From positions 116,049-180,048 of the forward strand of contig CAUQIB010000002.1 of assembly GCA_963518085.1 (NCBI GenBank): a stretch of 64,000 nt of DNA, given 5' to 3'. How positions within the stretch are numbered: position 1 is the stretch's first letter; each line of letters begins with the position of its first letter. The notes beneath the pieces were generated by a model, which was not told the origin of the DNA, did no database searches, and saw only the letters and a list, made by a program, of their open reading frames with translations. The stretch comes from F0422 sp963518085. GTDB lineage: Bacteria; Bacillota; Negativicutes; Veillonellales; Veillonellaceae. Below, piece after piece: positions 26,164 through 35,463 of this stretch. The position numbers and the translations under genes are program-made.

Positions 26164-26988
26164 TTACTCTGGTAAGCCTACTGATTCTAAATTTGTTGTT
26201 GTAATCGTTTCAATTTCACCAGCGTCGCACAATTCTGCTACTTTTGGATCGATTGGTAATCGACCTAGCAACAATAAATTGTATTTTTTCAACACTTCAT
26301 CAATGTGACTTTCACCAAAGATTTTATAATCTTTTCCATTATCTGGGCAATGGAAGTACGCAAAGTTTTCTACCACACCAATGATAGGTACTTGCATCAT
26401 ATCCGCCATTTTTACCGCTTTTTCCACAATCATTGACACCAAATCTTGCGGAGATGTAACCACAATAATTCCATCTAATGGTAAGGATTGGAACACTGTC
26501 ATTGCTACGTCACCCGTTCCTGGAGGCATATCAACGAATAAGTAATCTACATCGCCCCATACTGTATCGGAGAAGAATTGTTTTACTACATTGCCTACTA
26601 TAGGTCCTCTCCAAAGGACTGGATCCGATTCATCATCCAATAATAAGTTTACAGACATGACTTTTACGCCATTTTTAGACACAATAGGATACATCAATTT
26701 TCCATCATCACTACGTACTTTGTCTTTCAAACCAAACACTTTTGGAATGGATGGACCAGTAATATCTCCATCAAGAATCCCTACAGATTTGCCTTTACGG
26801 GATTGGCTCACCGCCATTAAGCTTGTCACTAAGGATTTACCTACACCGCCCTTACCGGATACAATACCGATCACCTTTTTTACATGACTTCTATCATTTG
26901 TTTTTACTGTTACATCTACTGGTTGTTGTGTGCCGCATCCACTAGAGGAAGCGCAACCGCTGCAACCGCCGTTATCTCCACATGCCAT
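26164..26988 (-). CDS. mrp: Mrp/NBP35-type P-loop ATPase (Fe-S cluster carrier)
   Basis: ApbC/Mrp proteins bind and transfer Fe-S clusters. The 274-residue chain has a cysteine-rich N-terminus (CGDNGGCSGCASSSGC, residues 3-18) like eukaryotic NBP35, a deviant Walker A GKGGVGKS (about 47-54), the DGDITGPSIP switch, VDMPPGTGD, and a late CxxxxxxC-less C-terminus (AYFHCPDNGKDY). The shared NBP35-like N-terminal cysteines are usually found in anaerobes. ATG 26988 follows GAAGG at 6 bases; the frame upstream is non-coding. A promoter lies at 27104-27133. Its client proteins are not identifiable here. Confidence 0.92.
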   Translation of the reverse strand: MACGDNGGCSGCASSSGCGTQQPVDVTVKTNDRSHVKKVIGIVSGKGGVGKSLVTSLMAVSQSRKGKSVGILDGDITGPSIPKVFGLKDKVRSDDGKLMYPIVSKNGVKVMSVNLLLDDESDPVLWRGPIVGNVVKQFFSDTVWGDVDYLFVDMPPGTGDVAMTVFQSLPLDGIIVVTSPQDLVSMIVEKAVKMADMMQVPIIGVVENFAYFHCPDNGKDYKIFGESHIDEVLKKYNLLLLGRLPIDPKVAELCDAGEIETITTTNLESVGLPE

Positions 26989-27103
26989 AATAAACCTTCT
27001 TTCTATATGTCTGAAAGTCCTAAGAACTTTCTCTACCAAAACAATAAATGCCATTCACACCTGTGAAGGCATGTATATCCTATATATCTATAGGTATATT
27101 AAT

Positions 27104-27133
27104 ATTATATCATAGGATACAAGTATTTTGTAA
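27104..27133 (-). promoter_or_regulatory. Probable promoter of mrp
   Basis: TTACAA (27133-27128), 18-base spacer, TATAAT (27109-27104). The leader contains two hairpins: ATGCC/GGCAT arms around 27047-27073, and GAAAGT/ACTTTC around 27011-27031. Confidence 0.55.
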
Positions 27134-27149
27134 CACCCTCCTATAAGAT

Positions 27150-27203
27150 AAGCGCAACATAGTCGCGAATAACTAACACAGTTATCCTACGTATGTTGCG
27201 CTT
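27150..27203. repeat. Long hairpin downstream of the aminotransferase
   Basis: 11-bp arms AAGCGCAACAT/ATGTTGCGCTT enclose an inner AGTTAT/ATAACT helix. Following sequence on the minus strand (TATCTTATAGG) is only weakly T-rich, so it may be a partial terminator or an RNA-stabilising structure. Confidence 0.65.
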
Positions 27204-27242
27204 GTAATTCATCTATATAACATACATGTACGGTGGAAATGA

Positions 27243-28436
27243 CTAGTTCCCACAATACTCACATGTCAATTCTCCAATGATTTGCATGCCTTTTCGGATA
27301 TCTTCCAAAGATGGCACAGTATAGCTTAAGCGGAAATGTTGTCCATAAGGAACTCCATCCGCTGCAAAGGCTCCGCTTTTTACAATACCTACTTTTCGAG
27401 CAATGGCCTCTTCAAAGAAGGCGTCACAGTCTACATAGTCTGGTAAGGTCATCCATACGAACATCCCTCCCGTAGGCTCTGTTAGATGTACTTTAGAGCT
27501 ACCAAATTTTCGGAATGTATCCAACATAACTTGGCATTTTTCTTGATATACCTTACATACTTTTTGAATCTGTTCATCATAATCGATATGTTCTAATAAA
27601 TGACTCACTACACGTTGTGTAACTAGCGGCATTTGACCATCGCAATTATTCTTCATCACTTGGATAGCTTGAATCACTTCACTCGGACCATACAAAAAAC
27701 CAACCCGTAACCCTGCAGAAATCGTTTTAGAATAAGACCCTGCATAGATCACTCGATTGTCCGTATCCATTTCTTTGAAAGTAGGCACTCGTTCACCACC
27801 GAAGCGAATTTCACCATATGGATCATCTTCGTAAATGAATAAATCGTAAGCTTTCGCAATCTCATAAATGGCTTTTCTTCGTTCTAATGGCATGGTGATA
27901 CCTGTAGGGTTTTGAAAGTTAGGAATCAGATACACATATTTACCCTTCCCAGATTTTGCCACTTCTTCCAAAGCTTCTGGAATCATACCCTCACCATCTG
28001 TAGGAATACCCACAGCTTTGACTCCTAGACTACGCACTGCGTTGATAGCACTTGTGAAAGTATACGCATCCATGTACACTTCATCGCCCGCATCACATAC
28101 TGTACGTGGTACTAGCCCTAAGTCTTGACCGGCCCCAATAGACAATAACAACTGTTGATTTTCTGTAGGCATGTGATGAACATGTATCAAACGTTGCAAT
28201 GTTTGCTCTGCTAACTTCGCATCTCCTTGCATGGGGCCATATTGTAAAATTTCTAATGGATTTGTATGTACAATGTGGTCAAAGGCCGCTTGAATTTCCT
28301 CTACAGGAACTACTTCACCTGCTGGATTTCCTATACCAAAGCTAATGAACCCAGGAATCCCTGCGCCACGTTCAAACACATCTCGAATGAAATTAGGGCC
28401 CTTACTGATGGACCGTTCTGGCAATTTGAATGCCAT
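27243..28436 (-). CDS. PLP-dependent aminotransferase, class I (2-aminoadipate/multi-substrate type)
   Basis: A fold-type I aminotransferase of 397 residues. The PLP lysine is in YAGSYSKTISAGLRVGF (about residue 235), and conserved LIPNFQNPTG and YEDDPYGEIRF (PLP-binding Asn and Tyr/Asp) are present. The C-terminal LSYTVPS arginine-region motif (FRLSYTVP) binds the substrate carboxylate. The sequence resembles the LysN/MocR-catalytic subgroup, active on 2-aminoadipate, aromatic or branched amino acids; exact substrate is not decidable. ATG 28436 has AGGAGTGA 8 bases upstream. It begins about 40 bases after the pyc terminator and may have its own weak promoter. Confidence 0.88.
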   Translation of the reverse strand: MAFKLPERSISKGPNFIRDVFERGAGIPGFISFGIGNPAGEVVPVEEIQAAFDHIVHTNPLEILQYGPMQGDAKLAEQTLQRLIHVHHMPTENQQLLLSIGAGQDLGLVPRTVCDAGDEVYMDAYTFTSAINAVRSLGVKAVGIPTDGEGMIPEALEEVAKSGKGKYVYLIPNFQNPTGITMPLERRKAIYEIAKAYDLFIYEDDPYGEIRFGGERVPTFKEMDTDNRVIYAGSYSKTISAGLRVGFLYGPSEVIQAIQVMKNNCDGQMPLVTQRVVSHLLEHIDYDEQIQKVCKVYQEKCQVMLDTFRKFGSSKVHLTEPTGGMFVWMTLPDYVDCDAFFEEAIARKVGIVKSGAFAADGVPYGQHFRLSYTVPSLEDIRKGMQIIGELTCEYCGN

Positions 28437-28475
28437 AAGAATCACTCCTTTTATATCTAGTATTTATAATATGAT

Positions 28476-28504
28476 AAACAGGAGCAACAGCGTTGCTCCT
28501 GTTT
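28476..28504 (-). terminator. Terminator of pyc
   Basis: Perfect 13-bp stem AAACAGGAGCAAC/GTTGCTCCTGTTT with loop AGC, then TTTATCATATTA on the minus strand. Confidence 0.85.
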
Positions 28505-28517
28505 TAAATCATATCAC

Positions 28518-31500
28518 CTAGTTTGCTACATGCGCTTGTTCTTCAATGGTCAACAAGCAGTCGCCACTTTCGATACGGCTACCTTCACGAACATGGATAA
28601 CACCAACCACACCAGATACTGGCGCTGTAATAGTAGTTTCCATCTTCATTGCTTCTGTCACCACAAGAGCGTCACCTTTTTTCACAGCTTGACCTACTTG
28701 TGCCACAATTTTCACCACAGAGCCAGACAACGTAGCACCTACTTCACCTGGTTTAGTTGGGTCTACTTTATGACGAACTACACCCGTTGTTTTAATGTGT
28801 TTATCGTGAATTTTAATCGTTCTAGGTTGGCCATTTAATTCAAATAAAACGTAACGATTACCATCTTCGTCCGCTTCACTCATTTGAATATATTTAATCA
28901 CCAATGTTTTACCTTGTTCGATAGTAACTTCTACGCTTTCGCCGCGTTTCATGCCAAAGAAGAAGGTTGGTGTGTCTAGCACACTTACATCAGAATAATC
29001 TTGCTTGAACGTGCTATAATCAGCAAACACCTTAGAATATAAGCAGTGAGCAATTACATCTTCATCTGTAGTGCCTGCCCCTTTTTCTGCTAATTCTCTA
29101 CGAACTAGTTCAAAATCAACTGATGGCAACATAGCACCAGGGCGTCCATCCAATGGTTTTTCACCTTTCAAGATGATTTGTTGCAAACGTTCAGGGAATC
29201 CCAAGTATGGAGTACCAATATAGCCCTTAAAGAATTCTACCACCGATTGTGGGAAGTCTAATGTATCACCTTTATCGTAGATATCTTGTTCTGTCAAATT
29301 ATTTTGCACCATGAACAAAGTCATATCCCCTACGACTTTAGAAGATGGTGTTACCTTGATGATATCCCCAAATAACATGCTCACTTCATGATATACACGT
29401 TTAATATCTTCCCAACGTTCACCAAGACCAACACTTTTCGCTTGTTGTTGCAAGTTGGAATATTGTCCACCAGGCATTTCATGTTGGTATACAGTTGTAT
29501 TTGGATAAGAGGAAGTATGGTCTACCCCTTTGTAGTATGGGCGAATGGAGCCAAAGTAATTGGAGGCTTCTTCCATATAGCCTACATTCATAATTGGTTG
29601 ACGATCATGTCCAGTCAAACCATAGTACATGGAACTCATGCTAGGCTGGCTTGTACCATTGGCAAAAGCGGAATATGCTAAGTCGATAATATCTACCCCT
29701 GCATCTACAGCACGGCCATAGGAGTATATGGCATTGCCAGAACCTTCATGAGTATGTAAATGAATTGGTAAGTCTACCGCATCTTTTAATGCGCTTACTA
29801 AGTTATACGCCGCTTGAGGTTTTAACAACCCCGCCATGTCTTTAATAGCCAAAATATTAGCCCCTGCTGCTGCTAATTCTTTACCCATGTTGACATAATA
29901 TGCCAAGTTATATTTATCACGACGAGGGTCTAGAATATCTCCTGTATAGCATAAGGCAACTTCTGCTACTTTACCTTGATTACGTACTTCATCGATGGCT
30001 ACTTTCATATTATCTAAGCTATTTAAGCTGTCGAAAATACGGAATACATCGATACCATTATTGCCCGCCAATCGGATAAATTCACGCACTACATTATCTG
30101 CATAACTTGTGTATCCTACCGCATTAGAGCCACGAAGCAACATTTGTAACAAGATGTTTGGCACTTGTTCACGGAACATACGTAACCGTTCCCATGGATC
30201 TTCATGCAAGAAACGATACGCTACATCAAAGGTTGCGCCGCCCCAACATTCTAGGGAGAATAAATTAGGCAAGCCTTTCGCCACACGACCCGCTACACGG
30301 GCCATATCTGCGGTACGCAAACGAGTAGCGAACAAGGATTGATGCGCATCACGCCATGTGGTATCTGTGAACAATACTTTTGGTTGTTCTTGTACCCATT
30401 TAGAGAACTTTTCCGGTCCTAATTCATCTAATTTTTGTTTTGTCCCCGCTGCTGGTGCACCGGCTATATTAGATGGCATAATGATAGGTTCAAATGTTGG
30501 CACTTCTTCTTTGTGTCCATTGTAACCATTCACAGTTACATCAGCGATGTAGCGAAGTAGTTTTGTACCTCTATCTTTATCTTTTTTCAAGTTAAATAAT
30601 TCTGGATGTTCGTCGATGAAATGAACATTGTAATCCCCAGATTGGAACACTTCATGCTCTAATACATTCACCAAGAAGTGCACATTCGTTTTTACACCCC
30701 GAATACGGAACTCCCGCAAGCAACGTAACATTTTACGGATAGCTTCTTCTGTGGACAATGCCCAAGATGTAGCTTTTACTAACAAGGAATCATAATATGG
30801 AGTAATGACTGCACCGGTGAAAGCATTGCCACCATCCAAACGAATACCAAAACCACCAGAACTACGGTACGTAATCAATTTACCTGTATCTGGCATGAAA
30901 TGATTGTTTGGATCTTCTGTAGTAATACGACATTGGATGGCTACCCCTTCACAACGAATATGTTCTTGTGCAGGAATAGCTACCGCTTCACTGTGCAATG
31001 CATGACCTTCGGCAATACGAATTTGCGTATGCACAATGTCGATGCCTGTAATCATTTCAGTTACTGTATGTTCTACTTGAATACGAGGGTTTACCTCAAT
31101 GAAATAGAAGTTTCCATCTCCAGTTACCAAAAATTCTACCGTACCAGCACTGACATAATTCACGTGTTTCATGATTTTCACCGCTGCTGCACAAATACGG
31201 TCACGCAAGTCACGAGACAAGGCAAATGCTGGCGCTACTTCTACTACTTTTTGATGACGACGTTGGATAGAGCAATCCCGTTCATGTAAATGTACGATAT
31301 TACCATGTTCATCACCGATGATTTGAACTTCGATATGTTTTGGCTCTACAATTAACTTTTCTACGTACACATCATCATCACCGAAGGCCATTTTAGCTTC
31401 GGATTTCGCACGATCATAGGCATCGCGAAGTTCTTCATATTTTGTCACTTCACGCATACCACGACCACCACCGCCATTAACGGCTTTAATCATCAATGGA

Positions 31501-31970
31501 TAGCCATATTTCGCAGCAAATTCTTCTAATTCTGCAAAGTCTTTCAATGGACCATCACTACCAGGAATCATAGGTATATCTGCTTTTTTTGCTTGAATAC
31601 GAGCGTTTACTTTGTCCCCGAACATCACTAAATGTTCCACTTTCGGACCGATGAAAGTAATCCCTTCTTCTTCACAACGTTGTGCAAAATGAGCATTTTC
31701 AGACAAGAAACCATAGCCTGGATGAATCGCATCTACATCATGTTCCTTCGCAATACGAATAATATCTTCAATATCTAAGTATGCATCTACTGGTTTTTTA
31801 CCTTCCCCTACTAAATAGGATTCATCCGCTTGATTGCGATGTAATGAAAGTGCATCTTCGTTAGAATAAATAGCTACCGTGCGAATGCCCATTTCGTTAC
31901 ATGCACGAAGTACACGAATGGCGATTTCACCGCGGTTTGCTACCAATAGCGAGCGTATTTGTTTCATCAT
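28518..31970 (-). CDS. pyc: Pyruvate carboxylase
   Basis: Converts pyruvate, bicarbonate and ATP to oxaloacetate, feeding gluconeogenesis and the route to propionate. The 1150-residue single chain has the biotin carboxylase domain (about 1-450, with KAVNGGGGRGMREV and EVNPRIQVEHTVTE), the carboxyltransferase TIM barrel (about 530-830, with TDTTWRDAHQSL at its start and the metal residues HLHTHEGSG), the allosteric/tetramerisation region, and a C-terminal biotinyl domain with EAMKMET (biotin Lys near 1109). Full length, no frameshift. GGAGG precedes tandem ATGs at 31970 and 31967. It is a monocistronic unit with its own terminator. Placed beside PFOR and cyd genes, it anchors C3 metabolism here. 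Confidence 0.98.
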   Translation of the reverse strand: MMKQIRSLLVANRGEIAIRVLRACNEMGIRTVAIYSNEDALSLHRNQADESYLVGEGKKPVDAYLDIEDIIRIAKEHDVDAIHPGYGFLSENAHFAQRCEEEGITFIGPKVEHLVMFGDKVNARIQAKKADIPMIPGSDGPLKDFAELEEFAAKYGYPLMIKAVNGGGGRGMREVTKYEELRDAYDRAKSEAKMAFGDDDVYVEKLIVEPKHIEVQIIGDEHGNIVHLHERDCSIQRRHQKVVEVAPAFALSRDLRDRICAAAVKIMKHVNYVSAGTVEFLVTGDGNFYFIEVNPRIQVEHTVTEMITGIDIVHTQIRIAEGHALHSEAVAIPAQEHIRCEGVAIQCRITTEDPNNHFMPDTGKLITYRSSGGFGIRLDGGNAFTGAVITPYYDSLLVKATSWALSTEEAIRKMLRCLREFRIRGVKTNVHFLVNVLEHEVFQSGDYNVHFIDEHPELFNLKKDKDRGTKLLRYIADVTVNGYNGHKEEVPTFEPIIMPSNIAGAPAAGTKQKLDELGPEKFSKWVQEQPKVLFTDTTWRDAHQSLFATRLRTADMARVAGRVAKGLPNLFSLECWGGATFDVAYRFLHEDPWERLRMFREQVPNILLQMLLRGSNAVGYTSYADNVVREFIRLAGNNGIDVFRIFDSLNSLDNMKVAIDEVRNQGKVAEVALCYTGDILDPRRDKYNLAYYVNMGKELAAAGANILAIKDMAGLLKPQAAYNLVSALKDAVDLPIHLHTHEGSGNAIYSYGRAVDAGVDIIDLAYSAFANGTSQPSMSSMYYGLTGHDRQPIMNVGYMEEASNYFGSIRPYYKGVDHTSSYPNTTVYQHEMPGGQYSNLQQQAKSVGLGERWEDIKRVYHEVSMLFGDIIKVTPSSKVVGDMTLFMVQNNLTEQDIYDKGDTLDFPQSVVEFFKGYIGTPYLGFPERLQQIILKGEKPLDGRPGAMLPSVDFELVRRELAEKGAGTTDEDVIAHCLYSKVFADYSTFKQDYSDVSVLDTPTFFFGMKRGESVEVTIEQGKTLVIKYIQMSEADEDGNRYVLFELNGQPRTIKIHDKHIKTTGVVRHKVDPTKPGEVGATLSGSVVKIVAQVGQAVKKGDALVVTEAMKMETTITAPVSGVVGVIHVREGSRIESGDCLLTIEEQAHVAN

Positions 31971-32193
31971 AATCCCTCCTCAACTTTGCATATTCCAGTA
32001 CTACTACCATTTGGAATAGACATTTGTATACTTTATTATACTCCTAAACGTTGAATTTAGCTAGATATAAACATAATTTTAACTCTTGCTAAAAATCAAT
32101 ATATACGTTATATGTTACTCCCCTACCAAGATATGATAAAATGAAAACAATGCAATTATTATGATATAGTCAATTATTCTAATGAGGAAGCCT

Positions 32194-33057
32194 ATGCCCC
32201 CTATTTTATATTTCACACTATCCCTTGACCATTCACCTTGCTCTATGAATCAAGCTATTCGCGAGCAAAAGGTATCCCAAGCTATGCGCCGTCGTCTTCG
32301 TCGTGAGGGCTCGTTCCTTGTGAATGACACACCTGCTTCTTGGGATAGCCTATTACATCCTGGTGATTCTGTGAAAGTATACCTTACCAAAACTTCACAT
32401 ATCGATCCCACGCCAATGGACTTAGACATTGTCTTCGAGGACGACCATCTACTGGTCATCAATAAACCTGTGGGCATGCTTATGCACCCTACTTCCTCTG
32501 AAAGGTATCACACACTTGCCAACGGTGTATTGGCTTACTTTGAAGAGTACTCTATGAATGCTAGCTTTCATCCCATCCATCGATTGGATAAGGACACATC
32601 TGGTCTTGTTATCATTGCTAAGAATGCCTTAGTTCAACATGCTTTCACCAAGCAACATACACGCATTCAAAAGGTATATGATGCCATAACCGATGGTATC
32701 ATTCCTGTTGATCAATTATCCATTCATTTTCCCATCGCCCGCTTAGAGGGTAGCATTATTGAACGTTGTGCTCATCTATTAGGGCAACCTGCCCATACAG
32801 ATGTAACCGTGGTTCAACGATATCCACATCATACTCATGTACGTTGTTGTTTGCACACAGGACGGACTCACCAAATTCGAGTCCACCTTAGTACTTTAGG
32901 ATACCCACTAGCAGGCGATGATTTATATGGAGGCTCCTTAACTTGGCAAACTAAGCAATGCCTCCACGCCTCAGAGCTTTACTTTATCCATCCCATGACA
33001 CAAAAATGGACGGCATTGCAGGCGCCGTTGCCGGAATATTTTAAGGAAATCCCTTAA
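32194..33057 (+). CDS. RluA-family 23S rRNA pseudouridine synthase
   Basis: Isomerises a uridine in rRNA to pseudouridine. The 287-residue protein has a short S4-like N-terminal part (about 15-60), then the catalytic domain with HRLDKDTSGLVII (catalytic Asp, about residue 131) and RTHQIRVHLSTLGYPLAGDDLYGG in the C-terminal region. This matches RluD/RluC-type enzymes; the precise target uridine is not decidable from sequence. ATG 32194 has GAGGA upstream; an ATG at 32182 lies in that site. It is transcribed toward the repeat RNA at 33108-33344. Confidence 0.9.
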   Translation: MPPILYFTLSLDHSPCSMNQAIREQKVSQAMRRRLRREGSFLVNDTPASWDSLLHPGDSVKVYLTKTSHIDPTPMDLDIVFEDDHLLVINKPVGMLMHPTSSERYHTLANGVLAYFEEYSMNASFHPIHRLDKDTSGLVIIAKNALVQHAFTKQHTRIQKVYDAITDGIIPVDQLSIHFPIARLEGSIIERCAHLLGQPAHTDVTVVQRYPHHTHVRCCLHTGRTHQIRVHLSTLGYPLAGDDLYGGSLTWQTKQCLHASELYFIHPMTQKWTALQAPLPEYFKEIP

Positions 33058-33072
33058 AATGCTATTTCCCTA

Positions 33073-33101
33073 TTGACAAATACTATTTACAGTAGTATCT
33101 T
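33073..33101 (+). promoter_or_regulatory. Promoter of the tandem-repeat RNA
   Basis: TTGACA (33073-33078), 17-base spacer, TATCTT (33096-33101). The expected start (near 33108) coincides with the first base of the repeat array. Confidence 0.6.
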
Positions 33102-33106
33102 ATTAC

Positions 33107-33286
33107 TACGGTATATCGAGAAGCGAGAAGCTATATTAGAGCGGTGATTCCCACCGACGATGTATGTACGGTGCATCGAGAAGTGAGAAGCTATACGAGA
33201 GCGGTGATTCCTACCGATGATGTATGTATGGTACATCGAGAAATGAGAAGCTATACGAGAGCGGTGATTCCCACCGACGATATACA
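33107..33286 (+). repeat. Three tandem 60-bp repeats
   Basis: Units at 33107-33166, 33167-33226 and 33227-33286, each exactly 60 bp and roughly 85-90% alike. Conserved core: ATCGAGAA, GAGAAGCTATA, GAGAGCGGTGATTCC, ACCGA. Each unit can form an inner hairpin (CGGTG/CACCG, with T-for-C giving a G-U pair in unit 2) and an outer stem (about 8 bp) whose differences mostly preserve pairing. Confidence 0.92.
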
Positions 33287-33344
33287 ACTAACATAAATAA
33301 AGGACTGTATCACATGCCTAGGCATGTGGTACGGTCCTTTTTGT
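33108..33344 (+). ncRNA. Putative structured small RNA made of three repeated modules
   Basis: A promoter, a repeat array and an intrinsic terminator sit in order, giving a predicted transcript of about 235 nt. No ribosome site precedes any ATG. Both a plus-strand frame and a minus-strand frame happen to be open across all three units, because 60 is a multiple of three; neither has a start signal. Substitutions among units keep the inner and outer helices paired. I know of no named family that matches. Alternatives are a repetitive protein gene or a mobile palindromic element; the promoter-terminator frame favours RNA. Confidence 0.6.
33299..33344 (+). terminator. Terminator of the repeat RNA (possibly bidirectional)
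   Basis: A 20-bp stem with two G-U pairs (AAAGGAC.GTA.CACATGCC and complement), then TTTTT on plus. The minus tail TTTATTTAT may also stop the operon ending at 33376. Confidence 0.9.
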
Positions 33345-33375
33345 TTGCTTAATAAGTTCAAAATTTAATCTATTA

Positions 33376-33879
33376 TCATCGTTGTATAACAGATGTATTT
33401 CCATTTTTATCTACGATACAATACATGTGTTCATAGACTTCTACAAATTCATAATTAGGATTCATTCCGATAGATCTACAAGGCTCTAATCCATCTGGTA
33501 ATGGCTCTCCCTTTTTAAAATGCCCAACAATGGATAATGTTTTATCAAGCATATGCACTTCATAAGAATCTCCTAGATAGCATCGAGAAATAATTCCCAA
33601 TAGAAAGTTACTAACCATATCAATCATCGGAAACTCTTTATCAACTCGCTCTTTCCATTCTTCTATATAGCTAGACATATCCGCTTCACAGCCTATATCT
33701 AACTTTTTTAGGAAATCTACATATTCTTTAGAACGAGGCTTGCGAATTAACATTTCTAACTCTTCCTTACTTAATGTATCATGCTTTTCTTTAGTCTGTG
33801 CTTGATTTGCACTTAACATCGCATTAGATACTGTCGATGAAGTTTCTTTATTTCCAAACTGAATCATAGGTTTCGGCAT
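33376..33879 (-). CDS. Unknown protein, last gene of AAA+ operon
   Basis: A 167-residue soluble protein with no recognised family. The N-terminal 40 residues are low complexity (ASTVSNAMLSANQAQTKEK), followed by a helical region with a DIGCEADMSSYIEEWKERV stretch and a C-terminal strand-rich part (FVEVYEHMYCIVDKNGNTSV). GGGGGAG lies before ATG 33879. It is 9 bases after the AAA+ ATPase stop, so probably co-translated. It could be a substrate adaptor or structural partner; this is inference from position only. Confidence 0.7.
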   Translation of the reverse strand: MPKPMIQFGNKETSSTVSNAMLSANQAQTKEKHDTLSKEELEMLIRKPRSKEYVDFLKKLDIGCEADMSSYIEEWKERVDKEFPMIDMVSNFLLGIISRCYLGDSYEVHMLDKTLSIVGHFKKGEPLPDGLEPCRSIGMNPNYEFVEVYEHMYCIVDKNGNTSVIQR

Positions 33880-33888
33880 ATACTCCCC

Positions 33889-35463
33889 CTATATTAAAAC
33901 TTTTCGTATTCTACTTTTGCCATCATTAGATGAGAGTTTTTCTGCACCGATAGGCAGACCAGATGCTGGCACAGCTCTTTCTTTTCCCCAATCCCGTATA
34001 CTTTCTATTTTTTCAGGACTGGTTTGGCTTAATGGTACCACATTATTAAACGCTGTTGTAATACTCTCCGCATCTATAACAAAATCTTCTTTCGCAATAG
34101 CTCGATACGCAATATCTCGTACTGTAGACTCTAAGTCAGCACCTGTAAAACCATCACTAATTTCCACTATATGTTCTAATAATGAAGGCTCCAGTATTTG
34201 GTTAAGGTATTTGGAAAAATACATTGACAAAATATCTTTACGTTCATTACTTGTAGGCAGATCAACAAAAAATAATTCATCAAATCGTCCCCTACGTAAA
34301 AGTTCTGATGGAAGCATAGAAACGTCATTTGCGGTAGCTACTACAAACACATTTTTCTTACACTCCTGCAACCAAAATAAAAATTGCCCTACCATGCGGG
34401 TTGATACACCACCATCATTTGAACTTCCAGCACCGGAAAGACCTTTTTCAATTTCATCAATCCACAAAATACATGGCGATACATTCTCCGCTGTTGTTAA
34501 TGCATCTTTTAATTGTTGCTCCGTCTGACCTACATAACTTCCTTGTACAGTGGCAAAGTCAAGCCGATATAAAGGCAACTTCCATTTAGCCGAAATTGAT
34601 TTTGCAGACAAAGATTTACCACATCCAGGCACCCCAACCAACAAAATTCCTCTTGGTGGCTTCAAACCTTTTTTACGTAACTCTTCACGTTTTTCAGCTG
34701 ATAACAGTTGTTTTTTCTCCTCTAGCCAAGTTTGGAGCCCTGCTAATCCGCCAACATTTTCAATGGATGCATCCACATCAATTTTTTCCAAGCCAGAGAT
34801 ATCTGCAAATAACCGATCTTTAGCATTTCGAACTTCGTCCATATCTTTTTTTGTAATACTTTTATTAGCAACTAAGGCTGCAATTACATTTTCCGCTTCA
34901 ATTTGTGTAACACCAGCCAAAATAGAAGCTGCTTCGCGAATATCACTTTCATCCCATTCTACTGGAATAATCGTTCTATAATCATCAATATATGCACTAA
35001 GAATCCTATACATTTCATCTTCATTAGGCATATCTACTTGTACGATTAAACCCAAACGTTGTAACTGATTCCAAACAGGTTTGTCACTAAGAATGACAAT
35101 ACTACCACCCTGCTCATTAGCTAATGTAATTAAATCCTTAAATTGTTTTGCATCTGCTGTATCTGTTGAAATATCAGGAACCTCAGTAAATACCATGGTT
35201 AAATTTTGTCGTTTTAACATCTGCTCTGACATAAATTCAATAGCACCATAGATAGATTTATCTTCTCGAATGACCTTATTCGTTTCAACATCTACAATCC
35301 CCTTAGATAAAGTATGTACCCAAATTGGTATCATTAATTCGTCTCGAATTTCTTTAATCATATCTAGAACTCTGCTACGTTCAATAGAGTCTACTGTAAT
35401 CAAAGGAATTCTGGCTATGATGTATCGCTTAATTAAAGTCTTAGCCGTACTACTATCACTCAT
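33889..35463 (-). CDS. AAA+ ATPase with degenerate N-terminal AAA half (Ycf46-like)
   Basis: A 524-residue protein. Residues 1-215 look like a degenerate P-loop ATPase domain: strand-rich, without a P-loop, as in Ycf46-like proteins. Residues 235-490 are a full AAA+ module with Walker A GVPGCGKS (277-284), Walker B ILWIDEIE (332-339), sensor 1 ATAND (376-380) and the second region of homology RRGRFDE (390-396), closest to the FtsH/CDC48 clade. There is no protease or membrane segment. It overlaps the preceding gene by 8 bases. Such ATPases remodel protein complexes; the substrate here is unknown. The surrounding zinc-ribbon and membrane proteins are candidate partners. Confidence 0.88.
   Translation of the reverse strand: MSDSSTAKTLIKRYIIARIPLITVDSIERSRVLDMIKEIRDELMIPIWVHTLSKGIVDVETNKVIREDKSIYGAIEFMSEQMLKRQNLTMVFTEVPDISTDTADAKQFKDLITLANEQGGSIVILSDKPVWNQLQRLGLIVQVDMPNEDEMYRILSAYIDDYRTIIPVEWDESDIREAASILAGVTQIEAENVIAALVANKSITKKDMDEVRNAKDRLFADISGLEKIDVDASIENVGGLAGLQTWLEEKKQLLSAEKREELRKKGLKPPRGILLVGVPGCGKSLSAKSISAKWKLPLYRLDFATVQGSYVGQTEQQLKDALTTAENVSPCILWIDEIEKGLSGAGSSNDGGVSTRMVGQFLFWLQECKKNVFVVATANDVSMLPSELLRRGRFDELFFVDLPTSNERKDILSMYFSKYLNQILEPSLLEHIVEISDGFTGADLESTVRDIAYRAIAKEDFVIDAESITTAFNNVVPLSQTSPEKIESIRDWGKERAVPASGLPIGAEKLSSNDGKSRIRKVLI

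Noticed and set aside
27150..27203. Strong terminator of the aminotransferase
   Set aside because: The stem is long but the following sequence is not a T-run, so it was listed only as a hairpin.
33107..33286. CRISPR array
   Set aside because: Only three directly abutting 60-bp units with no variable spacers and no cas genes nearby.
33087..33287. Minus-strand ORF of 66 residues with three 20-residue repeats
   Set aside because: No ribosome site or promoter on that strand; the open frame follows from a 60-bp repeat length, and a plus-strand frame is equally open.
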